Source: Bdellovibrionia bacterium
GTDB lineage: Bacteria; Bdellovibrionota; Bdellovibrionia; Bdellovibrionales; JAGQZY01
Direction: 5' to 3'
Assembly (NCBI GenBank): GCA_030424715.1
Contig: JAUHWH010000002.1
Location: 211,080 to 275,079, forward strand
DNA: 64,000 bases
Every line of letters starts with the position of its first letter. Position 1 is the first letter of the stretch. This document shows positions 50,645 through 58,884 of the stretch, one piece after another. A program made the translations under genes and the position numbers. The notes under the pieces were generated by a model. That model saw nothing but the letters and a program-made list of their open reading frames with translations. It searched no databases and was not told where the DNA came from.

Positions 50645-51942
50645 GAACTCATGGTTTCCTTAAGGCGAGTCAAGGCTCGTCTAAAACGCAGACTGCTTTC
50701 AATCACGATTTTTTCGCTGTGGGCCCAAGATAAAAAAGACACTTCATAGCCACTGGGGGCTAGGTAAAGCCCCTCTTCAAGGCAGTGATAAAACAGTTCA
50801 CCAAATATTTCGGCCTGTTTATCGCCAATCTCTGACAGTTTTTGTGGCTCAGGCTTGGTCGAACCATGAATCCACATTAAAGATCCCTGGTTGACAATGT
50901 TCAAAGGAAGTTCAAGCTCTCGAATATGACCTCCGATGGCCTCAACAAGATTGTCCGCACGTTCAGTGAGTCTCGGAATGACGCTCTCTTTTTGCATTTT
51001 AGCCAATGTGGCCAAGCCAGCAACCATACCCACCGGATTTCCGCTGAGAGTGCCCGCCTGGTACACGGGCCCCATGGGAGCGACCATTTCCATCAGTTCT
51101 TTTTTACCACCGTAGCCTCCCACTGGGAAGCCGCCACCGATGACCTTGCCGTAGGTGACCAAATCAGGAGTCACCCCAGATAGCTCAGCCATTCCGCCCA
51201 TGGCCACCCGAAAGCCAGAAATCACCTCATCAAAAATTAGCAGGGCACCTTCTTGAGTTGTCACTTCTCGCAGATGTTCTAAAAACTCAGGATCTTGTTT
51301 AAGCAACCCAAAGTTGGCCGGCAGGGGCTCCACAATAATGGCAGCAATTTCATTTTTATGTTTTTCAAAAGCGCGGCTCACCGCCTCTTTGTCCCCAAGG
51401 GGCAGCACGATGGTTTCGGACGCGACGTTCTCAGAAACACCAGCACTGTCACTGGCCGCCACTCCAGCCAAGCCACTCCCCGACTTCACCAAAAGTGAAT
51501 CCACATGGCCGTGATAACAACCTTCGAACTTAATGATCTTGTTGCGGCCCGTGGCCCCACGGGCCAAGCGGCAGGCACTCATAACGGCCTCGGTTCCGGA
51601 GCTCACAAAACGAACACTCTCCACATGATCGACGTTTTCGACGATCCACTCGGCCAATTCTAAACTGTAGGGTTCGCAGGCCCCGAAGGTCCAAGCCTTG
51701 CCGATCATCTCCTGGACCCGTGCCGCCACATCCGGGTCGCGGTGACCTAAAATTAACGGGCCGAAACTTTGGCAAAAGTCGATGTACTCGCCCCCTTCCA
51801 CCGAATAGAGGTAGGGGCCTTGGGCGGATTTAAAAAAAATCGGGGTGCCGCCAACACTTTTAAAAGCTCGAACCGGTGATTGAACACCACCAGGAGAAAC
51901 TTGCTGGGCTCTTGCAAACAACTCTTTAGACGTGAAACTCAT
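50641..51942 (-). CDS. hemL: Glutamate-1-semialdehyde 2,1-aminomutase
   Basis: The 433-residue PLP enzyme converts glutamate 1-semialdehyde to 5-aminolevulinate. It begins MSFTSKELFARAQQVSPGGV with PVRAFKSVGG, typical of HemL. RFVSSGTEAVMSACRLAR, KFEGCYHGHVDSLL, LIFDEVISGFRV and TYGKVIGGGFPVG (Lys that binds PLP) mark the fold-type I aminotransferase, and GYGGKKELM is a HemL-specific loop. The ATG at 51942 overlaps the hemC stop (ATGA). It uses the product of the aberrant HemA encoded two genes upstream. Confidence 0.96.
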   Translation of the reverse strand: MSFTSKELFARAQQVSPGGVQSPVRAFKSVGGTPIFFKSAQGPYLYSVEGGEYIDFCQSFGPLILGHRDPDVAARVQEMIGKAWTFGACEPYSLELAEWIVENVDHVESVRFVSSGTEAVMSACRLARGATGRNKIIKFEGCYHGHVDSLLVKSGSGLAGVAASDSAGVSENVASETIVLPLGDKEAVSRAFEKHKNEIAAIIVEPLPANFGLLKQDPEFLEHLREVTTQEGALLIFDEVISGFRVAMGGMAELSGVTPDLVTYGKVIGGGFPVGGYGGKKELMEMVAPMGPVYQAGTLSGNPVGMVAGLATLAKMQKESVIPRLTERADNLVEAIGGHIRELELPLNIVNQGSLMWIHGSTKPEPQKLSEIGDKQAEIFGELFYHCLEEGLYLAPSGYEVSFLSWAHSEKIVIESSLRFRRALTRLKETMSS

Positions 51943-53435
51943 TTTTGAAATTCCTCTATTGCCTTTAGCCAAACCTGTCGACTGGATAGGCGCTGCGGCT
52001 TTTTCTCTATTTGATGGTCTTTTAACACTTTTGAAATCATTGTGAAGGTATGACCGGGCCCACAATAGTGATTGGCCCGCAATAACTCGGGGTGGACCTG
52101 AATCGCCCGCAAAAATTGGGTGCCGCTCATCCAGTAAAAGTCTTTATAGCTTGATAAATCAGGAACTTCCGCTTTTTCAACCAAGCGATAGGTGGCAAAC
52201 ACCTGCTTTCCATGGGGCTCCACTGAGCGGTCATGAGTCCACTTAGCCCACTTGAGGTCGCTCTTTAAACTGACGAGATCGGCACCGAGACTTTGCTCTT
52301 CTCCGAGGGAGTCACTACAGCCCGAGACCCAGTAGCCTCTCTTTGCCAGTTTTCGCCAGGTTTCAACTCCGCTGACCCATAGGACGTCTCCCTCCGGAAG
52401 GGCCTCCCCCTCCGGCAAAGCCGAGGTTCGAGCCACGAAGTGGGCATTGCAAGAAGTGTCTCTCTCAAAAGCGAGAGCCTCTCGGTCAAATAACTGCAAA
52501 GGGTCACAATAGGGCCGAGTCAGCTGAACCTGATCGGTCTCGCATACCACCTTATCAAGGGGCTCTCCCGCCTCGGTCTCGCCTTTTAAAAAAAGGACAG
52601 TTCCGAAGTTAGCGTTGTATTGGGTCACCCCAATCCTCTGGTGACACCCACCGCCGTGGGCCTTCAAAATCTGTCGCTCGGCTCCCGCCGCTTCCCACGT
52701 GGCCGGGCAATGAATTTGCTCTAAGAGCGCTTTTAAATCGGAGCGATCTTTGCGAATCTCAACAGCTAATGCGCCTTGGGCCGCAGCCGTAGGGTTTTGA
52801 GACAGGGGCAAGACCTGCCAGAGACATTGCTCGAGATATCCACGAATCATCTCCTGTCCTGAGCGAAACTCCTCAGCCTCAGCAAGGAGGAGTCGGTCGA
52901 GGGCCGCTTTTGCCACGATCAACCCGTCCACCGAATCGTCTTCAATCATTTTTCGGATGCGAGTGAGAATGTTCCCACGAACATCACTGAATTCCACAGC
53001 CTGCAATGGACCTGGAAAGCTGGTCTTCAAAAAAGGGGTGAGATTGTGGATTCGCCGAGGAGACGAAGAAAACACTCTTAGGATTGGGTCTTTTTGTTTT
53101 TTAGGCAGATGTTTTTTTTTAAAAAGAAATATATCTCGAGCATCCGCCCGCGGAAGGGTCGCCACGATCTCGGTCAGAGGGAGGGGATCAATGGGTAGGT
53201 CTTTCCATGAGTGGACAACCAGGTCCCATTCCCCTTTTTCCAATCCCACCCTGAAGTCTTCTGTGAAAACTCCTTTTTCAGGCATTTGCCAAAGAGGATC
53301 TTCTTGGTTGATATCTCCTAACGACTCTCGGAAATGATACCGAACCGTTTCGCCCAGTTGCTGCAGGCGCTCACCCACTTTATAGGCCTGCAAACGAGCC
53401 AAATCACTTTGGCGAGCGGCTATGAGTAGGCCCAT
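51939..53435 (-). CDS. hemC: Hydroxymethylbilane synthase fused to a HemD-like domain
   Basis: The 498-residue protein is about 190 residues longer than HemC. Residues 1-300 are hydroxymethylbilane synthase: LLIAARQSDLARLQA, DLVVHSWKDLP (with the catalytic Asp), FSSSPRR (Arg pair binding the pyrrole carboxylates), DVRGNILTRIRK and GGGCHQRIGV with Cys264, which should carry the dipyrromethane cofactor. The C-terminal 160 residues have a degenerate uroporphyrinogen III synthase pattern: DVLWVSGVETW, KQVFATYRLVEK, DFYWMSGTQFLRA, YCGPGHTFTMISKVL. It would make linear tetrapyrrole and cyclise it. No separate hemD is in the window. GGGAAG precedes ATG 53435; it overlaps hemA by 16 bases. Confidence 0.9.
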   Translation of the reverse strand: MGLLIAARQSDLARLQAYKVGERLQQLGETVRYHFRESLGDINQEDPLWQMPEKGVFTEDFRVGLEKGEWDLVVHSWKDLPIDPLPLTEIVATLPRADARDIFLFKKKHLPKKQKDPILRVFSSSPRRIHNLTPFLKTSFPGPLQAVEFSDVRGNILTRIRKMIEDDSVDGLIVAKAALDRLLLAEAEEFRSGQEMIRGYLEQCLWQVLPLSQNPTAAAQGALAVEIRKDRSDLKALLEQIHCPATWEAAGAERQILKAHGGGCHQRIGVTQYNANFGTVLFLKGETEAGEPLDKVVCETDQVQLTRPYCDPLQLFDREALAFERDTSCNAHFVARTSALPEGEALPEGDVLWVSGVETWRKLAKRGYWVSGCSDSLGEEQSLGADLVSLKSDLKWAKWTHDRSVEPHGKQVFATYRLVEKAEVPDLSSYKDFYWMSGTQFLRAIQVHPELLRANHYCGPGHTFTMISKVLKDHQIEKKPQRLSSRQVWLKAIEEFQK

Positions 53436-54298
53436 AGATCTTCCCAACCAAAAGGGCGAGGTCTCTCCAATACACTAAGCAGAGCGGCTTTTTGCTTGAT
53501 TGCGCTCACGGCACTTTCGCGAGTTTTATGGGCCCGTACTTTGTTACTTTCGATATTGGCGAACAATGACTGTAGAGTCGTGACTCGAGAGACGGGCAAT
53601 TTATCAACGTGAGAGTTGCCCCGCAAATCGTAAATCTGTTCAAAAAGCTTTAAATCCACCTGCTCGGACAACCACTGACCATCGACGGGAGCCGCCAAGA
53701 TCAAAACCCCTCCCGCTGCCGTTTGCCCCAGATCGGCCAACGCGTGAGAAGTTAAGTTGTTTTGAGATTGAAACAGTTCGTCGTACTTCTCGGGCGACCT
53801 TGTATAGACTCGGATCTTATTTTCCGTTTTAGCAAACCAGGGGAGAATGTCTTGCGCCAGTGAGCCAGCACCCAGCACGACCAGGTCTCTCTTCTGACCT
53901 CTGATTTCTTTACGCAACAGACTGCCGTAGGAGGTGCAGCCTAGATTTTGTAAAAATTGAGCCCGTATTTTTTTGGCATCACGGTTCAAACTGTCCACCA
54001 TTTCTTGGACCTGCACCGTGAACTCACCTCGATGCCTTTTAAAAAACTGTTTGAATTGCCCCAGAATCTCGGTTTCTCCCATAAGGGGTGAATCCAGGCC
54101 ACAAATCACCTGCAAAAGGAACTCATAGGCTCGTTCACCCCTTAGCATTTCATACTGCTGTAAAGACACAGGCACGGACTCTTGTTCTGTAAAAACAATG
54201 GAGCGAAGGCAGGTCGCGAGGTGCCAAAAGCCAGCGGGCAACGCAAGGGCCGGGTCTCCTGCAGATTTCAAATGAAAAATCCTAAATCGGTCAGCCAT
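53420..54298 (-). CDS. hemA: Short, divergent glutamyl-tRNA reductase
   Basis: The protein of about 292 residues has the catalytic-domain block WHLATCLRSIVF (catalytic Cys, normally in STCNR), then CGLDSPLMGETEILGQFKQ, the most conserved GluTR motif, and the NADPH-binding VVLGAGSLAQDIL. It ends about where the V-shaped dimerisation domain starts in the usual protein of about 420 residues. About 20 residues are also missing before the catalytic Cys, and the His that normally precedes GLDS is Phe. It should reduce glutamyl-tRNA to glutamate 1-semialdehyde, supplying HemL. Start at ATG 54298 is favoured; ATG 54340 and 54379 give polar leads without ribosome-binding sites. First hem gene of the operon. 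Confidence 0.82.
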   Translation of the reverse strand: MADRFRIFHLKSAGDPALALPAGFWHLATCLRSIVFTEQESVPVSLQQYEMLRGERAYEFLLQVICGLDSPLMGETEILGQFKQFFKRHRGEFTVQVQEMVDSLNRDAKKIRAQFLQNLGCTSYGSLLRKEIRGQKRDLVVLGAGSLAQDILPWFAKTENKIRVYTRSPEKYDELFQSQNNLTSHALADLGQTAAGGVLILAAPVDGQWLSEQVDLKLFEQIYDLRGNSHVDKLPVSRVTTLQSLFANIESNKVRAHKTRESAVSAIKQKAALLSVLERPRPFGWEDLWAYS

Positions 54299-54395
54299 GA
54301 TGGATTCGACTATAAGTGAAAACCTATTGAGATTTGTCATAGAAGGGTCACAGAGGTCAGAATATGACTCGCTGGGCAAAGCGACTATTAAAGTA

Positions 54396-54689
54396 TCACT
54401 TTAAGTTCTTCTCCAGATCCTGCATCTCTCGAATTCTTTGTTTTAGCAGTTCTTTCAGTGCTTTAACGATGTATTTTTCCAGGTCAGCGTCCGTGGCACC
54501 CGTGTTCGCCACCACCCGGTCGTAAACCTGCCGGGTCTCTTCTTGGACAGAAAGGGTGATCTTAAAGTCGCTCAAATAGTCATCGATGAGATCTCTGATC
54601 AGGCCACTCACATTGAGGCCAGAGTCCAGCAAATGCTGGTGTTGATCTTCCCGGACCATCAGGCTAATTCTACGTAAATCTCCAGACAC
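54396..54689 (-). CDS. Small ribbon-helix-helix-like protein upstream of hemA
   Basis: This 97-residue protein starts at a GTG five bases after GGAGG. Residues 4-38 (LRRISLMVREDQHQHLLD, then NVSGLIRDLIDDYLS) fit a MetJ/Arc/CopG ribbon-helix-helix: one beta strand followed by two helices. The remaining 60 residues are helical and end in a coiled-coil-like, Lys/Glu-rich tail (KALKELLKQRIREMQDLEK). It could be a DNA-binding regulator, or an antitoxin-like protein without a toxin. It lies 97 bases upstream of hemA on the same strand and diverges from a HATPase gene with 90 bases between starts, well placed to regulate either. Confidence 0.55.
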   Translation of the reverse strand: MSGDLRRISLMVREDQHQHLLDSGLNVSGLIRDLIDDYLSDFKITLSVQEETRQVYDRVVANTGATDADLEKYIVKALKELLKQRIREMQDLEKNLK

Positions 54690-54779
54690 GAAACCTCCAT
54701 TGTTACGACTTCCTGTCCTTTCGTCAGACAATTTATACAATTGATATTCAAAAAGGTAAAAGACAATTAACATGGGATC

Positions 54780-55649
54780 ATGACACTCTTGGACTACTTC
54801 CCCGATGCTTTTGAACAACTTGAGGACAGCCCGCTGAAAAGCCTGATGGCTCAAGTGAACGCAATTAATTTGGATAAAGAGGAAGTCAACGAGAACACAG
54901 ACTTACGGGGCAAAATCGCGGTGGGCGACCATATTCAGACCACTGATTTCCTAAAAATCTTTGTTGAGCAAAAGCTGAGTAATGTGGTGCAAACCTCCAA
55001 TGACGACCTTCCCTATGAGCTTTTTATCGCTTCGATCATTTTAAAGAAACCACGCCTGTTTTTGAACAACCCCTTAACCATTCTTAATTCACAGGATGAC
55101 ACCGGCTCTGCCATGCGAGTGTGGCAAGAAAACTTTAATTCCACGGAGCAAAAAGAAAATGTCTTAGAGAGCATTCATAACTTTATCGGACGTAACAAAT
55201 CTATGAATCGTCTCAGCGACAACATACTAATAATTATCGACGAACTGTTTTCCAATGCCTTGTTTAGCGCACCAGTGGATGACGACGGGTATCGCATTTT
55301 TAAGAACATCGATCGCAATGAGACCGTCCGCTACCCTGGCAATAAAAACGCTAAAATTTTTGCCGTGCACACGATGAATGATCTTTTCATTGGAGCTGTG
55401 GACCCTTGGGGATCGGTGAACCGCGATGACATTTGCAAATCGATTTACAATGCCTATGCCGAGCACAAGGTTTCGGATAGCGGAAAAGGAGCCGGTCTTG
55501 GGCTCCGCATGATGCTCGACCGATCACGCTCCCTGTATTTTTTGTCAGAAAAAGGCAAAAGAACTCTGATTTGCTGCCACATGCGTCTTAACATTAGTTT
55601 GAAAAAAGTAGAGAATGTACCAAAACAATTCCACATTAACGTTTTTTAG
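54780..55649 (+). CDS. HATPase-type ATP-binding protein (partner-switching kinase-like)
   Basis: This 289-residue soluble protein has a variable N-terminal region of about 120 residues and a C-terminal GHKL ATPase-like domain. IIIDELFSNALFSAP is the N box, GAVDPWGSVN the G1-like box, and GKGAGLGLRMM the G2 box. No HisKA domain or phospho-acceptor His is seen, so it resembles anti-sigma kinases (SpoIIAB/RsbW). The gene right after it encodes a STAS protein, the usual partner of such kinases. No sigma factor gene is nearby, so the final target is unknown. Confidence 0.8.
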   Translation: MTLLDYFPDAFEQLEDSPLKSLMAQVNAINLDKEEVNENTDLRGKIAVGDHIQTTDFLKIFVEQKLSNVVQTSNDDLPYELFIASIILKKPRLFLNNPLTILNSQDDTGSAMRVWQENFNSTEQKENVLESIHNFIGRNKSMNRLSDNILIIIDELFSNALFSAPVDDDGYRIFKNIDRNETVRYPGNKNAKIFAVHTMNDLFIGAVDPWGSVNRDDICKSIYNAYAEHKVSDSGKGAGLGLRMMLDRSRSLYFLSEKGKRTLICCHMRLNISLKKVENVPKQFHINVF

Positions 55650-55656
55650 GTGAGAT

Positions 55657-56151
55657 ATGAGCGGATTTAAAATTACCAGTAAGATTGACGACAACATGAA
55701 AACGCGATTGCAAATCGATGGCGCCATGGACGAACACTCGGATTATTCCTCCATCGAAACCAAGTTCACCGATGAAGTGGTCTTCGACTTTGATAACGTT
55801 GAACACATCAATTCCACCGGTATTAAACATTGGGTACAATGGGTCGCTAGCATCCATGAGGCCAACCCCAACTTAAAGTTCTTTTTTGTGAACTGCCCTA
55901 AACCTATCGTCGACCAGATCAATATGGTGGACGGCTTTCTCCCTGAAGGCTCCATCGTTAAATCCTTCAAGGTTCCCTACTTTTGCGAAGTCTGTGACAA
56001 AGACATCACCACGACTTTTGTATTAGGTCGAGAGTATAATATTGTTGATGGCAAAGTGAAACTCGAGGTCCCTGACAACACATGTGACCGCGGTGACTGC
56101 GAGATGGAACCGGACGTTGTGGAACAAAAATATTTTAAATTCCTGAAGTAA
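55657..56151 (+). CDS. STAS-domain protein with a C-terminal Cys-rich (zinc-like) segment
   Basis: The 164-residue protein has an N-terminal STAS domain: VVFDFDNVEHINSTGIKHW matches the anti-sigma-antagonist core, where the Ser in INSTG is the phosphorylatable position. Its last 60 residues contain FCEVCDK (C-x2-C) and NTCDRGDCEM (C-x4-C), suggesting a bound metal. It lies seven bases after the HATPase gene. Together they would form a partner-switching pair in which the kinase phosphorylates the STAS protein. The metal-binding extension is unusual for small STAS proteins and could make the switch responsive to metal or redox state. Confidence 0.8.
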   Translation: MSGFKITSKIDDNMKTRLQIDGAMDEHSDYSSIETKFTDEVVFDFDNVEHINSTGIKHWVQWVASIHEANPNLKFFFVNCPKPIVDQINMVDGFLPEGSIVKSFKVPYFCEVCDKDITTTFVLGREYNIVDGKVKLEVPDNTCDRGDCEMEPDVVEQKYFKFLK

Positions 56152-56283
56152 TACACCTTTGCAAGACTAGCCCTTGGTTTAGAATTGTGGCAGATCGGGC
56201 ACTGTCACGTCTCAATTTTAGACATGATCTTTAATTTTTTGGAGAGATACCGATAGGCTAGTAAGCTTCTTTCAAAGGATGTT

Positions 56284-56745
56284 ATGTCAATTTTAGCACG
56301 CTATCGAAAACCAGGCGGATTCAAACAACTGCTTCAGTTGATTGAGACCAGCCAACCTGTGAAACAAGCGAAGCTGCTTGAGGTGGTTGCAAAAGAAGAT
56401 CCGAAGTGGGCTGATTTGATTAAAGCGAAACGAATCAATCCCGAAATGGTGCTGTCCTGGAAGCCCGAGGAATTGGCTGTAATTTTTGAACATATGAATC
56501 CTCGTCACTGTGCGTGCGTATTCAAAAACATGGGCCCTGATTCAATCAAAAGCTACGCCACTCTTTTTACCGGCGAGAAATACCGCGACCTTAAAAGTAT
56601 AGTGGACGAAATTGACTCCCCTAAAGAGTCCGAGGTCATCGCAGCCCATAACAATATGCTAGAGACCGTTCGATATCTGGATGAAGAAAAAAAGATAGAT
56701 CTTCGGTTCATTGATCCGAAACTTGACCTGGGCGACGCCGCCTAA
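56284..56745 (+). CDS. FliG-middle-domain-like protein
   Basis: This 153-residue helical, soluble protein starts at ATG with AAGGA six bases before it. The pattern RINPEMVLSWKPEELAVIF followed by NPRHCACVFKNMGPDSIKSY resembles the armadillo-like middle domain of flagellar FliG, where 'P-x-x-L-A-x-x-L' and 'A-x-x-L-x-x-L' helices stack. No flagellar genes are close, and it lacks the FliG N- and C-terminal domains. It may be a stand-alone FliG-like adaptor. It follows the HATPase/STAS pair after a 130-base gap and converges on phoR with a four-base overlap of stops. Confidence 0.5.
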   Translation: MSILARYRKPGGFKQLLQLIETSQPVKQAKLLEVVAKEDPKWADLIKAKRINPEMVLSWKPEELAVIFEHMNPRHCACVFKNMGPDSIKSYATLFTGEKYRDLKSIVDEIDSPKESEVIAAHNNMLETVRYLDEEKKIDLRFIDPKLDLGDAA

Positions 56746-58181
56746 CGGGGAAAATAGCAGATAAATTCACTGCCGAGCCCTGGAGCGCTTTTAACATCCA
56801 CTGTCCCCCCCAGTTTTTGCATACAATTGCGCACGATTGAGAGCCCCAAGCCTGTTCCCTTGTGACTGTGATTGGTTTCATCTCGAACACGGTAGAACCT
56901 TTCAAAAAGTCGCCCCTGGTGAAAGCTTTCGATCCCGGGACCGCTGTCCTTGACGCTTAAAAAAACATGGGACGCTTTTTGACCCCAGGTGATTTTTATC
57001 TGGGCATCTTGCGGAGAGTACTTTACGGCATTCTCTATCAAATTCATCAACACATGCTCAAGCAAGTCAATATTGGTTCGCACCACATCGATGTCGTAGG
57101 TAAAGAGGAGACTCTGGTTCTTTTCTTTCACATGACCTTTGAGATCATGAATCACTTGTTCTGTGGCTTCAAGCACAGGAACGTCTGTAAAGGTGACTGA
57201 CTCTGCGGATTCGATTTTCGACAGCTGCAATAAATCTTGGATGATCGAATTCAGGCGATTCATATTGTTTTCAACCACTGTAAAGGACTCTTGCAGCTCG
57301 TCATTGGCAGAGCACTGGCTTTTAATGTGAGAGAAATAACCCTGAATGGAAGTCAGAGGCGTTTTTAACTCGTGGGATGCGTTGGCGACAAAATCCATAC
57401 GCACTTTCTCAACCTTTTTGTGGTCCGTAATATCATGAAAAATAGCGACAGCGCCACGGGCCTTGGCCTTTTTCTCGTCTAAAAGAGGAGAGATCGAAAC
57501 CTTAAAGTAGTGAATAGACGAATCAATGGAGAGTTCTTGCTGGGCCTCGACCCATTGTGATTTCAGCTCTTTCATGGCGCGCTGAAAAGTCTCGACGATC
57601 TTTTGACTGCGCACAACCTCGGTCAGCTTCTTGCCCCAACTGCCCTCCTCTTTTTGATCGAACATGAGAGCCATAGGCGCATTGTAGTAGCGAATATTCA
57701 TATCACTATCGACAGCCAAAATGGCATCGTTTGCGGCCGTGATAATGGCTTCGAGCTCGCCACGTTCTCGGGCGACGTCTTCTTTTTTTCTCTTCAAGTC
57801 TTTCCAAATCTTGTTAAGAAAAAGATCCAGCTGATACCACTCGCCTCGGCTCTCTTTGATGATATCACTTTTTTTGATACTCAAGTCACCTCGTAAAATG
57901 GATTTTGCCTTTTCAATGAGCGAGCCCAAAGGACCAAAAAATACCGATACAAACACAACACTGAAAATTAATGCTATCCCTAGCAGAGCCCAAAAACTGA
58001 AAATCAATACTTGATCGATCTCAGCCAGCAGCTCAGGGATCCAGGGCTCATCCCCCTGCAACAGACTGTTGAGGTAAAAGCGAAACACAGTCCCGATAAT
58101 GAGTAAGTTCGCCACCGAATAGACCACCAGCCACTTCAGTGCCTGGGTCCGAGTTTGAGGCGCACGACTAAATAATGTCAT
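56742..58181 (-). CDS. phoR: Phosphate-regulon-type sensor histidine kinase
   Basis: The 479-residue kinase has two membrane segments (residues 15-40 and 58-85), a HAMP-like linker, a PAS domain (ELEAIITAANDAILAVDSD) and HisKA plus HATPase: FVANASHELKTPLTSIQGY, NLIENAVKYS, VKDSGPGI and HKGTGLGLSIV. The order and proximity to phoB, phoU and pst genes support PhoR. It has about 20 residues between the membrane segments, consistent with sensing via the Pst/PhoU complex, not a periplasmic ligand. Start at ATG 58181 overlaps phoB by 14 bases. Confidence 0.9.
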   Translation of the reverse strand: MTLFSRAPQTRTQALKWLVVYSVANLLIIGTVFRFYLNSLLQGDEPWIPELLAEIDQVLIFSFWALLGIALIFSVVFVSVFFGPLGSLIEKAKSILRGDLSIKKSDIIKESRGEWYQLDLFLNKIWKDLKRKKEDVARERGELEAIITAANDAILAVDSDMNIRYYNAPMALMFDQKEEGSWGKKLTEVVRSQKIVETFQRAMKELKSQWVEAQQELSIDSSIHYFKVSISPLLDEKKAKARGAVAIFHDITDHKKVEKVRMDFVANASHELKTPLTSIQGYFSHIKSQCSANDELQESFTVVENNMNRLNSIIQDLLQLSKIESAESVTFTDVPVLEATEQVIHDLKGHVKEKNQSLLFTYDIDVVRTNIDLLEHVLMNLIENAVKYSPQDAQIKITWGQKASHVFLSVKDSGPGIESFHQGRLFERFYRVRDETNHSHKGTGLGLSIVRNCMQKLGGTVDVKSAPGLGSEFICYFPR

Positions 58182-58884
58182 CTCGAACTCGGTAACCGAT
58201 CCCGCGAACGGTTTCAATCAATTCGGCATGTTCTTTTAATTTTTTTCGAAGGCCAAAGATATGGGTGTCGATAGTGCGTCCGATGACGGAAATGCCCTCT
58301 CCCTGCACTTCTTCAATTAACTTCGCTCGAGTCAACACGCGACCTCTATACCCAAGCATGGTCGATAACAATTTAAATTCAGAGGGCGTCAAGCTCATGG
58401 CCTCTCCGTCGAGATAAGCTTTATAGGTCTTCAGGGACACTCGCAATGGACCAATTTCAATATCGTCTTCTGATCCACCTCCGGCGGTGTTGGCAGCCGG
58501 CGCTTCGGCCCTCTTCACCCGGCGGAGTAAACACCCCATACGTGCCTTCAGGATTTCAGTACTAAATGGCTTGGTAATATAGTCGTCAGCTCCCGCCTCT
58601 AAGCCCTCAACAATATTATCGGGGTCGGCTTTTGCCGTAAGCATCAGAATGCCAAGATCTTTCATTGAGTCCATTTTTCGGACCAATTGCGCAATTTCGA
58701 TTCCGCTAAGACCGGGAAGCATCCAATCAAGAAGCATCAAATCATAATGGTTGCGATTCAACAATGCCAAGGCTTCCTCACCGGAAGAAACATGTTCGGC
58801 GGTATATCCCATATTCTGCACCTGCATATAGAGCAATCGCCCAATATCTAACTCGTCTTCGACAATTAGTATTTTTGAACTCAT
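58168..58884 (-). CDS. phoB: Phosphate-regulon-type response regulator
   Basis: The 238-residue OmpR/PhoB-family protein has the receiver residues VEDELD (acidic pair), LLDWMLPG (phospho-acceptor Asp), LTAKAD and TKPF (Lys). The winged-helix domain carries LTPSEFKLLSTML and RTIDTHIFGLRKKL, close to PhoB. A Gly/Ala-rich linker of about 20 residues joins the domains. Its ATG overlaps the phoU stop by four bases (ATGA). It would activate Pho-box promoters; no clear Pho box was found in the region before pstC. Confidence 0.92.
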   Translation of the reverse strand: MSSKILIVEDELDIGRLLYMQVQNMGYTAEHVSSGEEALALLNRNHYDLMLLDWMLPGLSGIEIAQLVRKMDSMKDLGILMLTAKADPDNIVEGLEAGADDYITKPFSTEILKARMGCLLRRVKRAEAPAANTAGGGSEDDIEIGPLRVSLKTYKAYLDGEAMSLTPSEFKLLSTMLGYRGRVLTRAKLIEEVQGEGISVIGRTIDTHIFGLRKKLKEHAELIETVRGIGYRVRDDII

